This document shows positions 1 through 7,331 of a stretch of 13,303 nt of DNA, in pieces. The notes under the pieces are model-generated. The model saw nothing but the letters and a program-made list of their open reading frames with translations, was not told the DNA's origin and searched no databases. The stretch is from Burkholderiaceae bacterium. Lineage in GTDB: Bacteria > Pseudomonadota > Gammaproteobacteria > Burkholderiales > Burkholderiaceae_E. Numbering within the stretch: position 1 is the stretch's first letter; each line of letters begins with the position of its first letter. The position numbers and the translations under genes were made by a program. The stretch spans positions 1-13,303 of the forward strand of contig JALQWJ010000018.1 in assembly GCA_023258775.1 (NCBI GenBank), read 5' to 3'.

Positions 1-350
1 CCCTGCTGCTTGAATACCTGAAGACCGTAATAATGATCAGCATGGTAGTGGGTGACGATGACATCGGTGATCGGCTTTTTAGTGATAAGGCGTATCGCTT
101 GTATCAACTCTTCGGCAAGCGCGGGCGTGCCGAGGGCATCAATCAAAACCACCGCGTCATCAGCAATAACAATGCCAGCGTTTGAATTGAATCCCCGATT
201 GCTTGTTGATGCCGGTCCCAAATCACCCTGAACCATGTAGGCCTGCTTACTAAGCGCCTCTAGTGTTACCGCAGGCAACAATTGGGCGAATGCAGACGAG
301 CCCATGCTTAGAAACCATAGCCATATCAGTGCAGGACCCAAGCGATGCAT
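1..350 (-). CDS. Metallo-beta-lactamase-fold hydrolase, exported, SoxH-like (partial, 3' end outside window)
   Basis: Only the first 116 codons are in the window, and the frame is open to the left edge. The ATG overlaps the soxB stop in a TGATG arrangement, so this is the next gene of the sox operon and is probably translationally coupled. Residues 1-22 form a signal peptide (hydrophobic LIWLWFL core, likely cleavage after SSAFA), which places the protein in the periplasm. The zinc-binding signature H-x-H-x-D-H is visible as HYHADH at residues 101-106. It is preceded by a typical MBL strand pattern with an aspartate (VVLIDALGTP, residues 68-76). MBL-fold proteins follow sox genes in several proteobacteria, for example SoxH of Paracoccus, and related proteins are annotated as quinoprotein relay system metallohydrolases. 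The substrate is unknown; a periplasmic thiol or sulfur ester is a guess. Family call is firm; SoxH identity is tentative. Confidence 0.85.
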   Translation of the reverse strand, partial: MHRLGPALIWLWFLSMGSSAFAQLLPAVTLEALSKQAYMVQGDLGPASTSNRGFNSNAGIVIADDAVVLIDALGTPALAEELIQAIRLITKKPITDVIVTHYHADHYYGLQVFKQQ

Positions 351-2056
351 CAAAATGCAATCCCTGGATTACCATCCATACCGAGAATCTTGGGTGTGTT
401 GAGTTGGCGCGGCGTTATACGCTTTTTCGCTTTGAGCCAGGTCTCGACCACCTCCCAAATAGGCTCCCCTTTAGCGCCTTCAGCCACAGGCGCCCAACCC
501 GCAACCTTATAGGATTTATCGGCTTCAACAAGCTGACCCTTTAATCGCATATCACTGATACGAGCCCCTGCTTTGGCGCGAGGATCGATGGTGTATTGCA
601 AGCCACCCACGCGGACCATGTCACCACCCTGCTGATAGTAGGGGTCAGGGTTGAAAAGATTATCGGCAACATCTTCTAGAATAGTCTTTATCATCGTACC
701 CGAGAACTGGCTCACTGTGACTTGTGGATAGGTAATCGCGGTTTGATCCATCACATGTTCGCGGGTGATCGCCTGCCCGGGCAAAAGCGAGGTACCCCAC
801 CTGAAGCCTGGTGAGAAGGCAAGATCGGCCGATTTCACCTCCATCAAAGCGTCAACGATGAGCTGATCGAAACTACCGTTAAAGTTACCCCGTCGATACA
901 AGGCGCCGTCGCTAATGGCAAGGGTTTCGTTGAGCTTGCCCAGATAAGGTGCTCTAACCTTGTCAATAAAGGCCTGCATGCCAGGATCGGCCTTAAGTTG
1001 ATTGGAGAAGACTGGTAATAGGCGATAACGATAATCCTTGACACCTGATGAACCAACATCAAGATCGAGCAGGGCAAGGAACTTACCGTTTGAACCTGCA
1101 TTGGTGACCAATGTTTTGCCGCCCGGGTTCGACACCACAACCGGCGCTGGCATACCGTCGTGGGTGTGCCCTCCTAGGATGGCATCGATACCACGAACTC
1201 GCGAGGCCATCTTCAAATCAACATCCATACCGTTATGAGAAATAACGATAACGGCCTTAGCACCCTTAGCCCGAACTTCATCGACAATTTTTTGCATGCG
1301 ATCGTCCTGAATGCCAAAACTCCATTCAGGCACCATCCATCGAGGATTAGCGATCGGCGTATACGGAAATGCCTGACCGATAATTGCTACGGACTGTCCA
1401 TTCATCTGACGCATGCTGTAGGGCGCAAACACCGGATCTTCGAAATCGGTGGTCTTCACGTTTTGCGCTAAAAACTCAATACTGCCCTTGAAATCTTTGC
1501 CAACGATCTCCTTGACCCGATCAGCACCGTAGGTAAACTCCCAGTGCGCCGTCATCAAATTAACACCGAGCAACTTACATGCGTCGACCATGTCCTGGCC
1601 ATTTGTCCAAAGTGCCGTGGCTGAACCTTGCCATGTGTCGCCGCCATCGAGCAATAGCGCCGATGGGCGGCTTGCTCGGATCTGTTTCACAAGGCTTGCA
1701 AGATGGGCAAATCCACCCACTTTCCCAAACTGTTTGGCTGCCGACTCAAAGCCAAGATAGGTGAAGGCATGAGCCTGCGCCGATCCCTTCGCAATACCGT
1801 AGTATTTCAAAAAGGCATCGCCAACAACATGCGGGGGCTTTCCTAGGGCGTCACCGACACCTAGATTAACGCTAGGCTCGCGAAAATAGATCGGCATGAG
1901 TTGGGCATGGCAGTCAGTGAAATGCATCAGGCTGACATTTCCAAAAACAGGAACGTCATAAGAAATTTTTGTTTCACTGGCCTGTGATGCTCCCGGCAGG
2001 CAAATGCCTGCCGCCGAAGCCGCACCGAGGAGGTGGAGAAATTCTCGTTTTTGCAT
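350..2056 (-). CDS. soxB: SoxB, thiosulfohydrolase (sulfate thiol hydrolase)
   Basis: SoxB hydrolyses the terminal sulfone from SoxY-bound cysteine S-thiosulfonate, releasing sulfate in the periplasm. The 568-residue length fits the family. The calcineurin-like (5'-nucleotidase type) metal-site motifs are present: TDCHAQL at 47-53, LLDGGDTW at 135-142, VISHNG at 271-276 and GGHTHDG at 295-301. The SoxB-typical YFREPSVNLG follows the first motif. The C-terminal nucleotidase-like domain contains NGSFDQLIVDAL and FSPGFRWGTSLLPGQAIT. The N-terminus (QKREFLHLLGAASAAGICL) resembles a Tat signal but has KR rather than RR. The start lies 9 bp after the soxX stop with no clear Shine-Dalgarno, so translation probably depends on coupling. 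The stop overlaps the ATG of the next gene by one base. Identification is secure. Confidence 0.97.
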   Translation of the reverse strand: MQKREFLHLLGAASAAGICLPGASQASETKISYDVPVFGNVSLMHFTDCHAQLMPIYFREPSVNLGVGDALGKPPHVVGDAFLKYYGIAKGSAQAHAFTYLGFESAAKQFGKVGGFAHLASLVKQIRASRPSALLLDGGDTWQGSATALWTNGQDMVDACKLLGVNLMTAHWEFTYGADRVKEIVGKDFKGSIEFLAQNVKTTDFEDPVFAPYSMRQMNGQSVAIIGQAFPYTPIANPRWMVPEWSFGIQDDRMQKIVDEVRAKGAKAVIVISHNGMDVDLKMASRVRGIDAILGGHTHDGMPAPVVVSNPGGKTLVTNAGSNGKFLALLDLDVGSSGVKDYRYRLLPVFSNQLKADPGMQAFIDKVRAPYLGKLNETLAISDGALYRRGNFNGSFDQLIVDALMEVKSADLAFSPGFRWGTSLLPGQAITREHVMDQTAITYPQVTVSQFSGTMIKTILEDVADNLFNPDPYYQQGGDMVRVGGLQYTIDPRAKAGARISDMRLKGQLVEADKSYKVAGWAPVAEGAKGEPIWEVVETWLKAKKRITPRQLNTPKILGMDGNPGIAF

Positions 2057-2065
2057 TTGTTTTAA

Positions 2066-2767
2066 TTACTGATTAACTGGCGACTTTGGATCGAGCAAAA
2101 GCGCCATCACATCCTTCATCTGCGCTTCGGTCAAAATCCCAGCAGCACCAAAACGAGGCATTGAATTACATGCATTAAAAGCATGTGCGTTATAAATTCT
2201 CGCCCAAGTGTATTTAAGAATCGCCTCGGAATCTCCACGCAACTTACCGTAGTTATATAGCGTCGGCCCTATATTGCCGTAGGCTAATTCCTGCTTGCTG
2301 ATCTGATGACAGGCATAGCAGTTCCCACCCGCCACTGTTCCCTTCGCGTCAGAAAACTGAAGACCAACACCACTTTGCGCAATCCGCTCACCGCTTTTGA
2401 AGTCGCCCAGATACTTGCCATCGGTGGGGTATCTCACTGAAGCAAGTGCGGCTTGCTCAAGCTTTTCCTTGACTGCTTTTGGAACTTCCTTGCCCGTGTA
2501 ATCGCTGCAAACCCGTTGTAACTCTGATTGATCCAAGCGATCTAGCTTTGCATCACCTCGTTCGGCAAAAGACTGCTTCATAAGCTGGGTGATTTGCTCA
2601 TTCGTCGGCTTCGAATCAAGCAGGGTACAAGAGCTCAACAATCCAATGGTCAGTCCTGCCAACGCCAAGGACCGCAATCCGAACGCCCTTAAGTCCCGTT
2701 GTTTCAACCGCGAAATTGCTCGAATAGGTATCAAAGTCCACTTTGCTGCTTTCGTCATCGTTTTCAT
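2066..2767 (-). CDS. soxX: SoxX, monohaem cytochrome c subunit of SoxAX
   Basis: SoxX pairs with SoxA to form the haem enzyme that oxidatively joins thiosulfate to SoxY. The protein is 233 residues. A class I c-type haem motif CYACH is at residues 150-154, followed by the usual GNIGPTL segment, and the likely distal methionine ligand is M203 in NSMPRFG. The C-terminal helix (ILTEAQMKDVMALLLDP) is typical. The N-terminus has an unusually long basic n-region (about 30 residues), then a hydrophobic stretch ending LLSSC with Cys47, which fits a lipobox; this SoxX may therefore be a membrane-anchored lipoprotein. About 100 residues separate that cysteine from the haem motif, as in the longer SoxX forms. 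C87 and C200 could form a disulfide. The start is preceded by AAGGGGGT overlapping the soxA stop region; an ATG three codons later is an alternative. Confidence 0.93.
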   Translation of the reverse strand: MKTMTKAAKWTLIPIRAISRLKQRDLRAFGLRSLALAGLTIGLLSSCTLLDSKPTNEQITQLMKQSFAERGDAKLDRLDQSELQRVCSDYTGKEVPKAVKEKLEQAALASVRYPTDGKYLGDFKSGERIAQSGVGLQFSDAKGTVAGGNCYACHQISKQELAYGNIGPTLYNYGKLRGDSEAILKYTWARIYNAHAFNACNSMPRFGAAGILTEAQMKDVMALLLDPKSPVNQ

Positions 2768-2777
2768 ACTTACCCCC

Positions 2778-3647
2778 TTAGCGCTTAATAGCCGGTGTTT
2801 CCATCACACCGCCATTGGCACGAGCTCCTAAATAAGTAATCAGGTCAACTGACGCCGGTGATAAATACTTCAACTCAGGGAAACGCTGCTGGCGAAAGCA
2901 GTCATAGATTCGCCATTGCATCGTTCTCAGCGCACCCTGTGACACTCGATAAGCAGGCCAACTGGCAAAGGCCTTTTGTGCTGGTTCTGTCTTGGTCAGG
3001 TTAGGTAGACCTTGAAGGCGAATTCGCTGGTTATCAACCGCATGACAGGAGGCGCATGAAAAGTCATAGGGTCCTCCACGAAAGTAAAAGATCTTTTCAC
3101 CGCGTGCAAAGGCCTCTCGCTCTTTGGCATGTTGCTGCGGTACGTTGATCTTCATGCCACGCGACTCCTCAACAACATAGGCAACAAGCGCTTCCATGTC
3201 GGTTGCTGATTGGCCAGCACCGGAGTAAGGACGTGCAGTAACTTTATTTCGATCTAACCCTTGAATCGTTACCATACAATGAACGATACGGGTCTCGAGA
3301 TCCATCACCGCATCGCCATCGGCAAAGTAACGAGGTAGCTGTGCATTAGCCCCCTTGACAACACCAGGGCCGAGCCCAAGATCGCATAGCTCAAGGCTCG
3401 CCTGTTTCGGCCCTTGCTTCTTCTTCCATAGGCCCTCGCCCTTAAGCGAAACCAACTCAGCAGGGTTACCGTCTTGAAGCATCTGACGATACTTTTCGAT
3501 TTCTGCCTCAGTCGAATCCTTAGGCTGTGCGCTCACCATCGCCGCCACACCAAGCCCCAAAGCAAAAAGTGCAAACTTAAGGGCAGAATGCGGGCTGAAT
3601 GCAACAACGCTTTGCCCGATTGCAGCCTTCGTTGCTATTGTTTTCAT
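2778..3647 (-). CDS. soxA: SoxA, cytochrome c subunit of SoxAX, single-haem type
   Basis: SoxA is the catalytic subunit of SoxAX, which forms the S-S bond between thiosulfate and the SoxY cysteine. The chosen ATG gives 289 residues and is preceded by TAAGGAGA with a 5-nt spacer; an ATG 19 codons upstream lacks such support and adds a non-signal sequence. Residues 1-40 form a signal peptide (hydrophobic core SALKFALFALGLGVAAMVSA). One c-type haem motif, CASCH, is at residues 198-202. The cysteine haem ligand expected in SoxA, usually a persulfide in the active enzyme, is C250 in IYDCFRQQRFPELKYLSP. The first haem site of diheme SoxA is absent; C88 and C124 lie where monohaem SoxA proteins have a disulfide. 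The gene sits 10 bp before soxX and 96 bp after soxZ. Confidence 0.95.
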   Translation of the reverse strand: MKTIATKAAIGQSVVAFSPHSALKFALFALGLGVAAMVSAQPKDSTEAEIEKYRQMLQDGNPAELVSLKGEGLWKKKQGPKQASLELCDLGLGPGVVKGANAQLPRYFADGDAVMDLETRIVHCMVTIQGLDRNKVTARPYSGAGQSATDMEALVAYVVEESRGMKINVPQQHAKEREAFARGEKIFYFRGGPYDFSCASCHAVDNQRIRLQGLPNLTKTEPAQKAFASWPAYRVSQGALRTMQWRIYDCFRQQRFPELKYLSPASVDLITYLGARANGGVMETPAIKR

Positions 3648-3652
3648 CTTTG

Positions 3653-3660
3653 TCTCCTTA
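3653..3660 (-). promoter_or_regulatory. Ribosome binding site fixing the soxA start
   Basis: On the minus strand this reads TAAGGAGA, five bases before the ATG at 3647. It decides for that start over the in-frame ATG at 3704, which has no comparable purine-rich motif. Confidence 0.8.
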
Positions 3661-3686
3661 TCAACCCAAGGTTTTATATCAGCGCA

Positions 3687-3726
3687 AGTGCCGGCACTAA
3701 TCAATCCAGGGCATTGCGTGCCTGGA
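3687..3726 (-). other. Inverted repeats in the soxZ-soxA gap (possible mRNA hairpin)
   Basis: The gap holds a stem with arms 3705-3713 (TCCAGGGCA) and 3719-3726 (TGCCTGGA). These pair over 8 bp with one bulged G and a 5-nt loop. It lies just 3' of the soxZ stop in the transcript. A perfect 12-bp palindrome, AGTGCCGGCACT, follows at 3687-3698. Neither is followed by a U-run, so an efficient intrinsic terminator is unlikely. A role as an mRNA processing or stability element separating soxYZ from soxAXB dosage is inference. Confidence 0.4.
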
Positions 3727-3743
3727 GTTGACGGCCTGCCAAA

Positions 3744-4055
3744 TCAACTGACAGTAACTTCGTCGGTTCGCTTTTCGCCCTTATTGTCGACCCAGGTGAT
3801 GCTGATCTTGTCGCCAGCCTTGCCACCCTTGACCTTGAACTGAAGGTAGGGGTTCTTCGATACCGCCGGACCCCAGAAGGCCTTAACCACAGGTTTGCCA
3901 TTAAGGCTCGCCGTCACATCACTGATAAACCATGCAGGCACAAGCTTTCCTGCGGCATCCTTGCGTTGACCTGTTTCCATCTCATGTGCCATCAAAACGC
4001 GGACATCAACCACGTCGCCACGCGCAGCAGCGCGTATTTTCATTGGATCAGCCAT
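3744..4055 (-). CDS. soxZ: SoxZ, partner subunit of the SoxYZ sulfur carrier
   Basis: SoxZ forms a heterodimer with SoxY that carries sulfur intermediates between the Sox enzymes in the periplasm. The 103-residue length is typical of the family. Recognisable sequence includes MKIRAAARGDVVDVRVLMAHEMETGQRKD near the N-terminus, the PAWFISDVTASLNGKPV strand region, and the C-terminal GDKISITWVDNKGEKRTDEVTV. There is no signal peptide, as expected, because SoxZ is carried out by the Tat-exported SoxY. A good Shine-Dalgarno (TAGGAGA) lies upstream. The gene follows soxY by 101 bp and precedes soxA by 96 bp, unusually roomy for this otherwise tight operon, and both gaps contain inverted repeats. 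Confidence 0.97.
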   Translation of the reverse strand: MADPMKIRAAARGDVVDVRVLMAHEMETGQRKDAAGKLVPAWFISDVTASLNGKPVVKAFWGPAVSKNPYLQFKVKGGKAGDKISITWVDNKGEKRTDEVTVS

Positions 4056-4077
4056 GTGAAATCTCCTAAAGTGTTCG

Positions 4078-4108
4078 CCTGATCATGAGCTTTGATGCAT
4101 GACCCAGG
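4078..4108 (-). other. Imperfect hairpin in the soxY-soxZ gap
   Basis: Arms 4078-4087 (CCTGATCATG) and 4098-4108 (CATGACCCAGG) pair as 4 bp plus 5 bp around a small internal mismatch, with a 10-nt loop. There is no following U-run, so it does not look like a standard terminator. It sits in the untranslated stretch between two genes whose products are needed one to one, so an mRNA stability role is possible but unproven. Confidence 0.3.
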
Positions 4109-4156
4109 CAGATCGTTTATTAGCGATAACGAGTGCCCGATGAGGATTGTTTGGCG

Positions 4157-4627
4157 CTAGCCGCCGCAACCGCCCAAAGTGACCTTGATCTCTTTCTTCG
4201 TCATGTAAAACTTGCCGTCTGCTCGAACAATGGCAAACACATCTGAGCTTTGACCCATTTTCACTCGCATGTTTACCTCGGCAACACCCCCATCCATGAA
4301 CTGGTATGCGCCAGCAAGTGCATTGGGGTTTTTATCAACCAAGAGTGCAACCATGTCCGTGTTTGGGATCTTGCTGTTCACACCCACGGGTACGACCGCA
4401 CCGTTTTCAGCAATGTCAGGTGAGACGATGCTGATGTCGGCCGATTCTGTAGCGCCAGCCGCACCCAAGGCCTTTAAGGTGTCGGGAATACCTTTTGCCT
4501 GGAAGGCCGCTTGCATGGCCGCCTGTGCCTGCGCCGTCCCAGGGCGGATCATTCCTAGCGCAAGCATCGCGCCATAGATGCCAGCGCCGGCTCCACCTTT
4601 GAGCGCCTCACGTCTTGAAAAAATCAT
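4157..4627 (-). CDS. soxY: SoxY, sulfur-carrier protein
   Basis: SoxY is the covalent carrier of the Sox pathway: thiosulfate and its sulfur are held on the cysteine of the flexible C-terminal GGCGG arm. That arm is present at residues 152-156, with C154 the carrier residue. The N-terminus has a Tat signal (SRREALKGG, RR at 5-6), a hydrophobic stretch, and likely cleavage after TAQA near residue 34. The body contains the SoxY-type segments ISIVSPDIAENGAVVPVGV and MRVKMGQSSDVFAIVRADGKFYMTKKEIKVTLGG. Length is 156 residues, normal for the family. The start has TAGGAGA upstream. A 159-bp gap separates it from soxD; I see no convincing promoter there. Confidence 0.98.
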   Translation of the reverse strand: MIFSRREALKGGAGAGIYGAMLALGMIRPGTAQAQAAMQAAFQAKGIPDTLKALGAAGATESADISIVSPDIAENGAVVPVGVNSKIPNTDMVALLVDKNPNALAGAYQFMDGGVAEVNMRVKMGQSSDVFAIVRADGKFYMTKKEIKVTLGGCGG

Positions 4628-4786
4628 TACGTTCTCCTATCAAAAAATTTCATCAACTTAGGTCACTGCTTGTATCCAAATGCGCTTAGACAGAATGGTC
4701 ACCTCAGCAAAAGTCCGACCTGCGCCTCACTTTAGCCATAAACGCGACTTCTCGAGTGCGACCTCATGAGCAGTACTTCATAAGCG
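4628..4786 (-). other. soxD-soxY intergenic gap, no gene seen
   Basis: This 159-bp stretch has no reading frame of note and no clear sigma70 promoter or terminator on the minus strand. Its soxD-proximal part (about 4744-4798, running into the soxD end) shows loosely similar 13-15 bp blocks such as GCGACTTCTCGAGT and GCGACCTCATGAGC, perhaps the remnant of a degenerate tandem repeat. The only clear functional element is the soxY Shine-Dalgarno at its soxY end. Confidence 0.35.
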
Positions 4787-5944
4787 CTACTTTGCACCTT
4801 CAAGAATCCATCGCGCAAGCGTCTTGACGTCCTCACTTCCAAGCTGCGGCTGCGCAGGCATCGGTATTTGGCCCCAATTGCCCGAACCACCCTGGCTGAT
4901 CTTGGTGATCAGAGTCGCTTCGGCCTTGATATTGCCTTTATAGCGCACCGCAACCTCACGAAATCCTGGCCCAACCATTTTTTGATCCACCCCGTGACAG
5001 GCTAGACAATTTTGCTCCTTAGCAAGCGCAAGCGGCGTTTTTGGTGCTGCCACAGCCAACTTTGGTGAGTCTGCGATGCCGCTTGCAATCGCCACCTTCA
5101 GCGGTTCTTTCAGTGGCGGTTTGGTGGTATCGACGCCTCGCGAAGCACCCACAAACCGATTTTGCTCAGCGATATTGCCATGCGCATTACGAGCAAACTC
5201 AGGCAATATCGAGGCAACTTCGGCAGAAACCTTGCAATTACTCATGCAAAGTTCACCCTGTACGTCAGGCTTGGCTTTCAAGTCCCAAAGTCCTATGAAC
5301 TTGACTTTGCCGCTACGATTTGGAATCCGCTTTTGAACCTCGGCGATATTCTGATCATTCAAGCTAAAGTCTGAGGGAAGCACTTCGGCAAGGTGCAGGA
5401 TATAAGCAGTAACTGCATAGACTTCGTCAACCTTCAAGGATTTTGGAGCGTTCCAAGGCATGGCACGGTTGATATAGTCCCACAATGTTGAGACAGTTGA
5501 CAACTTCATCATGGTAGTGCGCTGCGGGAAATCGGGGCGAGCAAGATTAGCAACAAGACCAGTCTCGATATCTTTTTTACTAGTGCCACCCACAATCGGC
5601 GTGAAAACTTCATTGGACTCGCCAAAGGTGCCATGACAGGAAGCACATTTAGCTTCCCAAACTTCTTCACCCTTCGCGACCGATCCACTACCTTTGGGCA
5701 AACCCACAAAGTCTGATCGAACATCAATATCCCAGGCCTTCACCTCGGCGGGCGTTGCGGCCCGACCAAGGTTCAACCAGGGTTTCGCCAACGCGCCTAC
5801 TGCCTGAGCACCAGTGGCCTGAGTAACAACGGCCTGATTACCAGCGGCCTGATTACCAGAAGGCTGAGCAATTGACGCCGATGAACAGAAGAAGTTCGTT
5901 AGCAAAAGGACAGCGCTGACTTGAGGCTTAAGAAACTTGAACAT
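4787..5944 (-). CDS. soxD: SoxD, dihaem cytochrome c subunit of sulfur dehydrogenase SoxCD
   Basis: SoxD accepts the electrons that the molybdenum subunit SoxC withdraws from SoxY-bound sulfane sulfur and passes them to periplasmic cytochromes. The ATG at 5944 gives 385 residues and has a strong GGGGAGGT before it; the longer frame upstream only runs through the soxC 3' end. Residues 1-27 form a signal peptide. A Gln/Ala/Gly linker of five-residue repeats follows at about 30-54. Two c-type haem sites are present: CASCH at 100-104 and CLACH at 313-317. Likely methionine ligands are M162 (AMPWNAP) and M362 (IPMPAQP). A C-x3-C pair (C233, C237) lies between the two cytochrome domains. The start codon lies inside soxC (17-bp overlap), which suggests translational coupling and matched subunit amounts. 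Confidence 0.93.
   Translation of the reverse strand: MFKFLKPQVSAVLLLTNFFCSSASIAQPSGNQAAGNQAVVTQATGAQAVGALAKPWLNLGRAATPAEVKAWDIDVRSDFVGLPKGSGSVAKGEEVWEAKCASCHGTFGESNEVFTPIVGGTSKKDIETGLVANLARPDFPQRTTMMKLSTVSTLWDYINRAMPWNAPKSLKVDEVYAVTAYILHLAEVLPSDFSLNDQNIAEVQKRIPNRSGKVKFIGLWDLKAKPDVQGELCMSNCKVSAEVASILPEFARNAHGNIAEQNRFVGASRGVDTTKPPLKEPLKVAIASGIADSPKLAVAAPKTPLALAKEQNCLACHGVDQKMVGPGFREVAVRYKGNIKAEATLITKISQGGSGNWGQIPMPAQPQLGSEDVKTLARWILEGAK
5802..5876 (-). repeat. In-frame 15-bp tandem repeat in the soxD 5' region
   Basis: Four 15-bp units start at 5802, 5817, 5832 and 5847. On the plus strand they read GCCTGAGCACCAGTG, GCCTGAGTAACAACG, GCCTGATTACCAGCG and GCCTGATTACCAGAA. A degenerate fifth copy starts at 5862. 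The unit is five codons, so copy-number change keeps the frame. The encoded linker follows the pattern GNQAA / GNQAV / VTQAT / GAQAV just after the signal peptide. Confidence 0.85.
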
Positions 5945-7298
5945 TAAACACCTCCCCAGTTTCAGTGACCTTCCAGGACTGAATTGCATTGTTATGATAA
6001 ATAGATCTTGTTCCACGAACAGCACGTAACTGTCGCATCATCGGCTGAATATGACCCGAGTCGTCGATTGCTCTACTTTGTAGAATTGCCGGACCACCAT
6101 CCCAGACCCAATCGATGTTAAATCGAGTTAACGCTTTCGATAGTACTGGCGTTTCAAGGCGCGCAGTGCGCCAGTTACGACCGCCATCCATCGAAACATC
6201 AACGCGTTTGATACGGCCTCGTCCGGACCAGGCAAGGCCGGTCACATTGTGGTATCCCTTATCCATAAGGACCTGGCCGCCCGATGGCGTGGTGATCACC
6301 GACTTAACTTCCTGAATTGAGGTGAACTGCCGATGCCTTCCGTCAGGCATGAGATCCACGTAATGCATCACCTCATCTTTGGTGTAGTAGGGTTGATCGC
6401 CAACCTCGATTCGGCGCAAATATTTCACCCAGGACACACCCTGCACACCCGGGACCACCAATCGTAATGGGTAGCCGTTTTCCGGGCGTAACATTTCACC
6501 ATTCATTGCCCATGCAACCATGACATCGTCAAGTGCACGGTCCATTGCAACCGTTCGCGTCATCGAAGAGCCATCAGCACCTTCGGCGAGCAAATAGCGA
6601 CCCTTTTTCGTGTCTGCCCCCGCGATATCGAGCAACGTTGAAAGCAAAACACCGGTGAACTCTGAGCATGACAACATGCCATGCGAGTACTGCACGGTTG
6701 GTACGGCAACATTACCCCACTCCATACCGGTGTTGGCGCCGCATTCAATGAAATGAATGCGCGACACAGCCGGCAGTCGCATCAGGTCGTCCATGGTGAA
6801 GACCTTCGCCTGCTTCACCAAACCGTTAATCATCAGCCGGTGATGCTCGGGATTGATATCCCACCAACCTTGGTGGTGACGCTCAAAATGTAGTCCATTG
6901 GGCGTAATGATGCCAAACAAGGACTGTAACGGTGCAAAGCTAACCGATGCTGCACCCACACGGGTAAGACCCGGACTTTCCCTGCGTTGCAAATTACGCT
7001 CATACTGCGATGGCAGGCCATAGCCTCGCGCGGCAACGGGTTGCCCAAGTCCGACCGTATGAGGCGGCAGCTTAAGAATTGCGTCCTCGCCTTCGGCGCT
7101 TGCTGAAACCGCGCTGCTTGAGGCAACGCCAGCACCCATGGCTAGCGCTTTACCCATAAAACTGCGACGAGCCTTACGCGCTGTTGCGTGAAAAGTCTGA
7201 TCCACATGGTTCTCGGGCGCCTTTTGAACTCGCCCTGGTATTAATGCAGGTGAAGAATTTGGCGCGATGTGCGCTGAGTTGTCATCAAGTAAATTCAT
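5928..7298 (-). CDS. soxC: SoxC, molybdenum subunit of sulfur dehydrogenase SoxCD
   Basis: SoxC belongs to the sulfite oxidase family of molybdopterin enzymes. With SoxD it oxidises sulfane sulfur on SoxY, which allows complete conversion of thiosulfate to sulfate. The 456-residue protein has a long N-terminal lead and a Tat signal (ARRSFMGKALAMGAG, RR at 44-45), consistent with export of a folded cofactor protein. The molybdenum-ligating cysteine is C186 in FIECGANTGMEWG. Other family motifs are NGYPLRLVVPGVQGVSWVKYLRRIEV at 274-299 and the C-terminal dimerisation domain segment RVDVSMDGGRNWRTARL. The start is preceded by GAGGAGGT and lies 33 bp after the regulator stop. SorA-type sulfite dehydrogenase is the nearest alternative, but the coupled soxD and the neighbours support SoxC. 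Confidence 0.95.
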   Translation of the reverse strand: MNLLDDNSAHIAPNSSPALIPGRVQKAPENHVDQTFHATARKARRSFMGKALAMGAGVASSSAVSASAEGEDAILKLPPHTVGLGQPVAARGYGLPSQYERNLQRRESPGLTRVGAASVSFAPLQSLFGIITPNGLHFERHHQGWWDINPEHHRLMINGLVKQAKVFTMDDLMRLPAVSRIHFIECGANTGMEWGNVAVPTVQYSHGMLSCSEFTGVLLSTLLDIAGADTKKGRYLLAEGADGSSMTRTVAMDRALDDVMVAWAMNGEMLRPENGYPLRLVVPGVQGVSWVKYLRRIEVGDQPYYTKDEVMHYVDLMPDGRHRQFTSIQEVKSVITTPSGGQVLMDKGYHNVTGLAWSGRGRIKRVDVSMDGGRNWRTARLETPVLSKALTRFNIDWVWDGGPAILQSRAIDDSGHIQPMMRQLRAVRGTRSIYHNNAIQSWKVTETGEVFNVQVS

Positions 7299-7331
7299 GG
7301 TGAAACCTCCTCATTCAGCGACCTCGTTGGT

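Noticed and set aside
263..544. Plus-strand frame of 93 codons at the soxB 3' end
   Set aside because: Antisense to soxB and the start of the MBL-fold gene, with no recognisable domain.
3648..3704. Longer soxA start giving 308 residues
   Set aside because: No Shine-Dalgarno at 3704, while TAAGGAGA sits correctly before the ATG at 3647, and the shorter form begins with a normal signal peptide.
4269..4577. Plus-strand frame of 102 codons
   Set aside because: Exact antisense shadow of soxY, whose identity is certain from the GGCGG arm and Tat signal.
5945..6025. Longer soxD start giving 412 residues
   Set aside because: The extension runs inside the soxC coding end; GGGGAGGT directly precedes the ATG at 5944, which opens a proper signal peptide.
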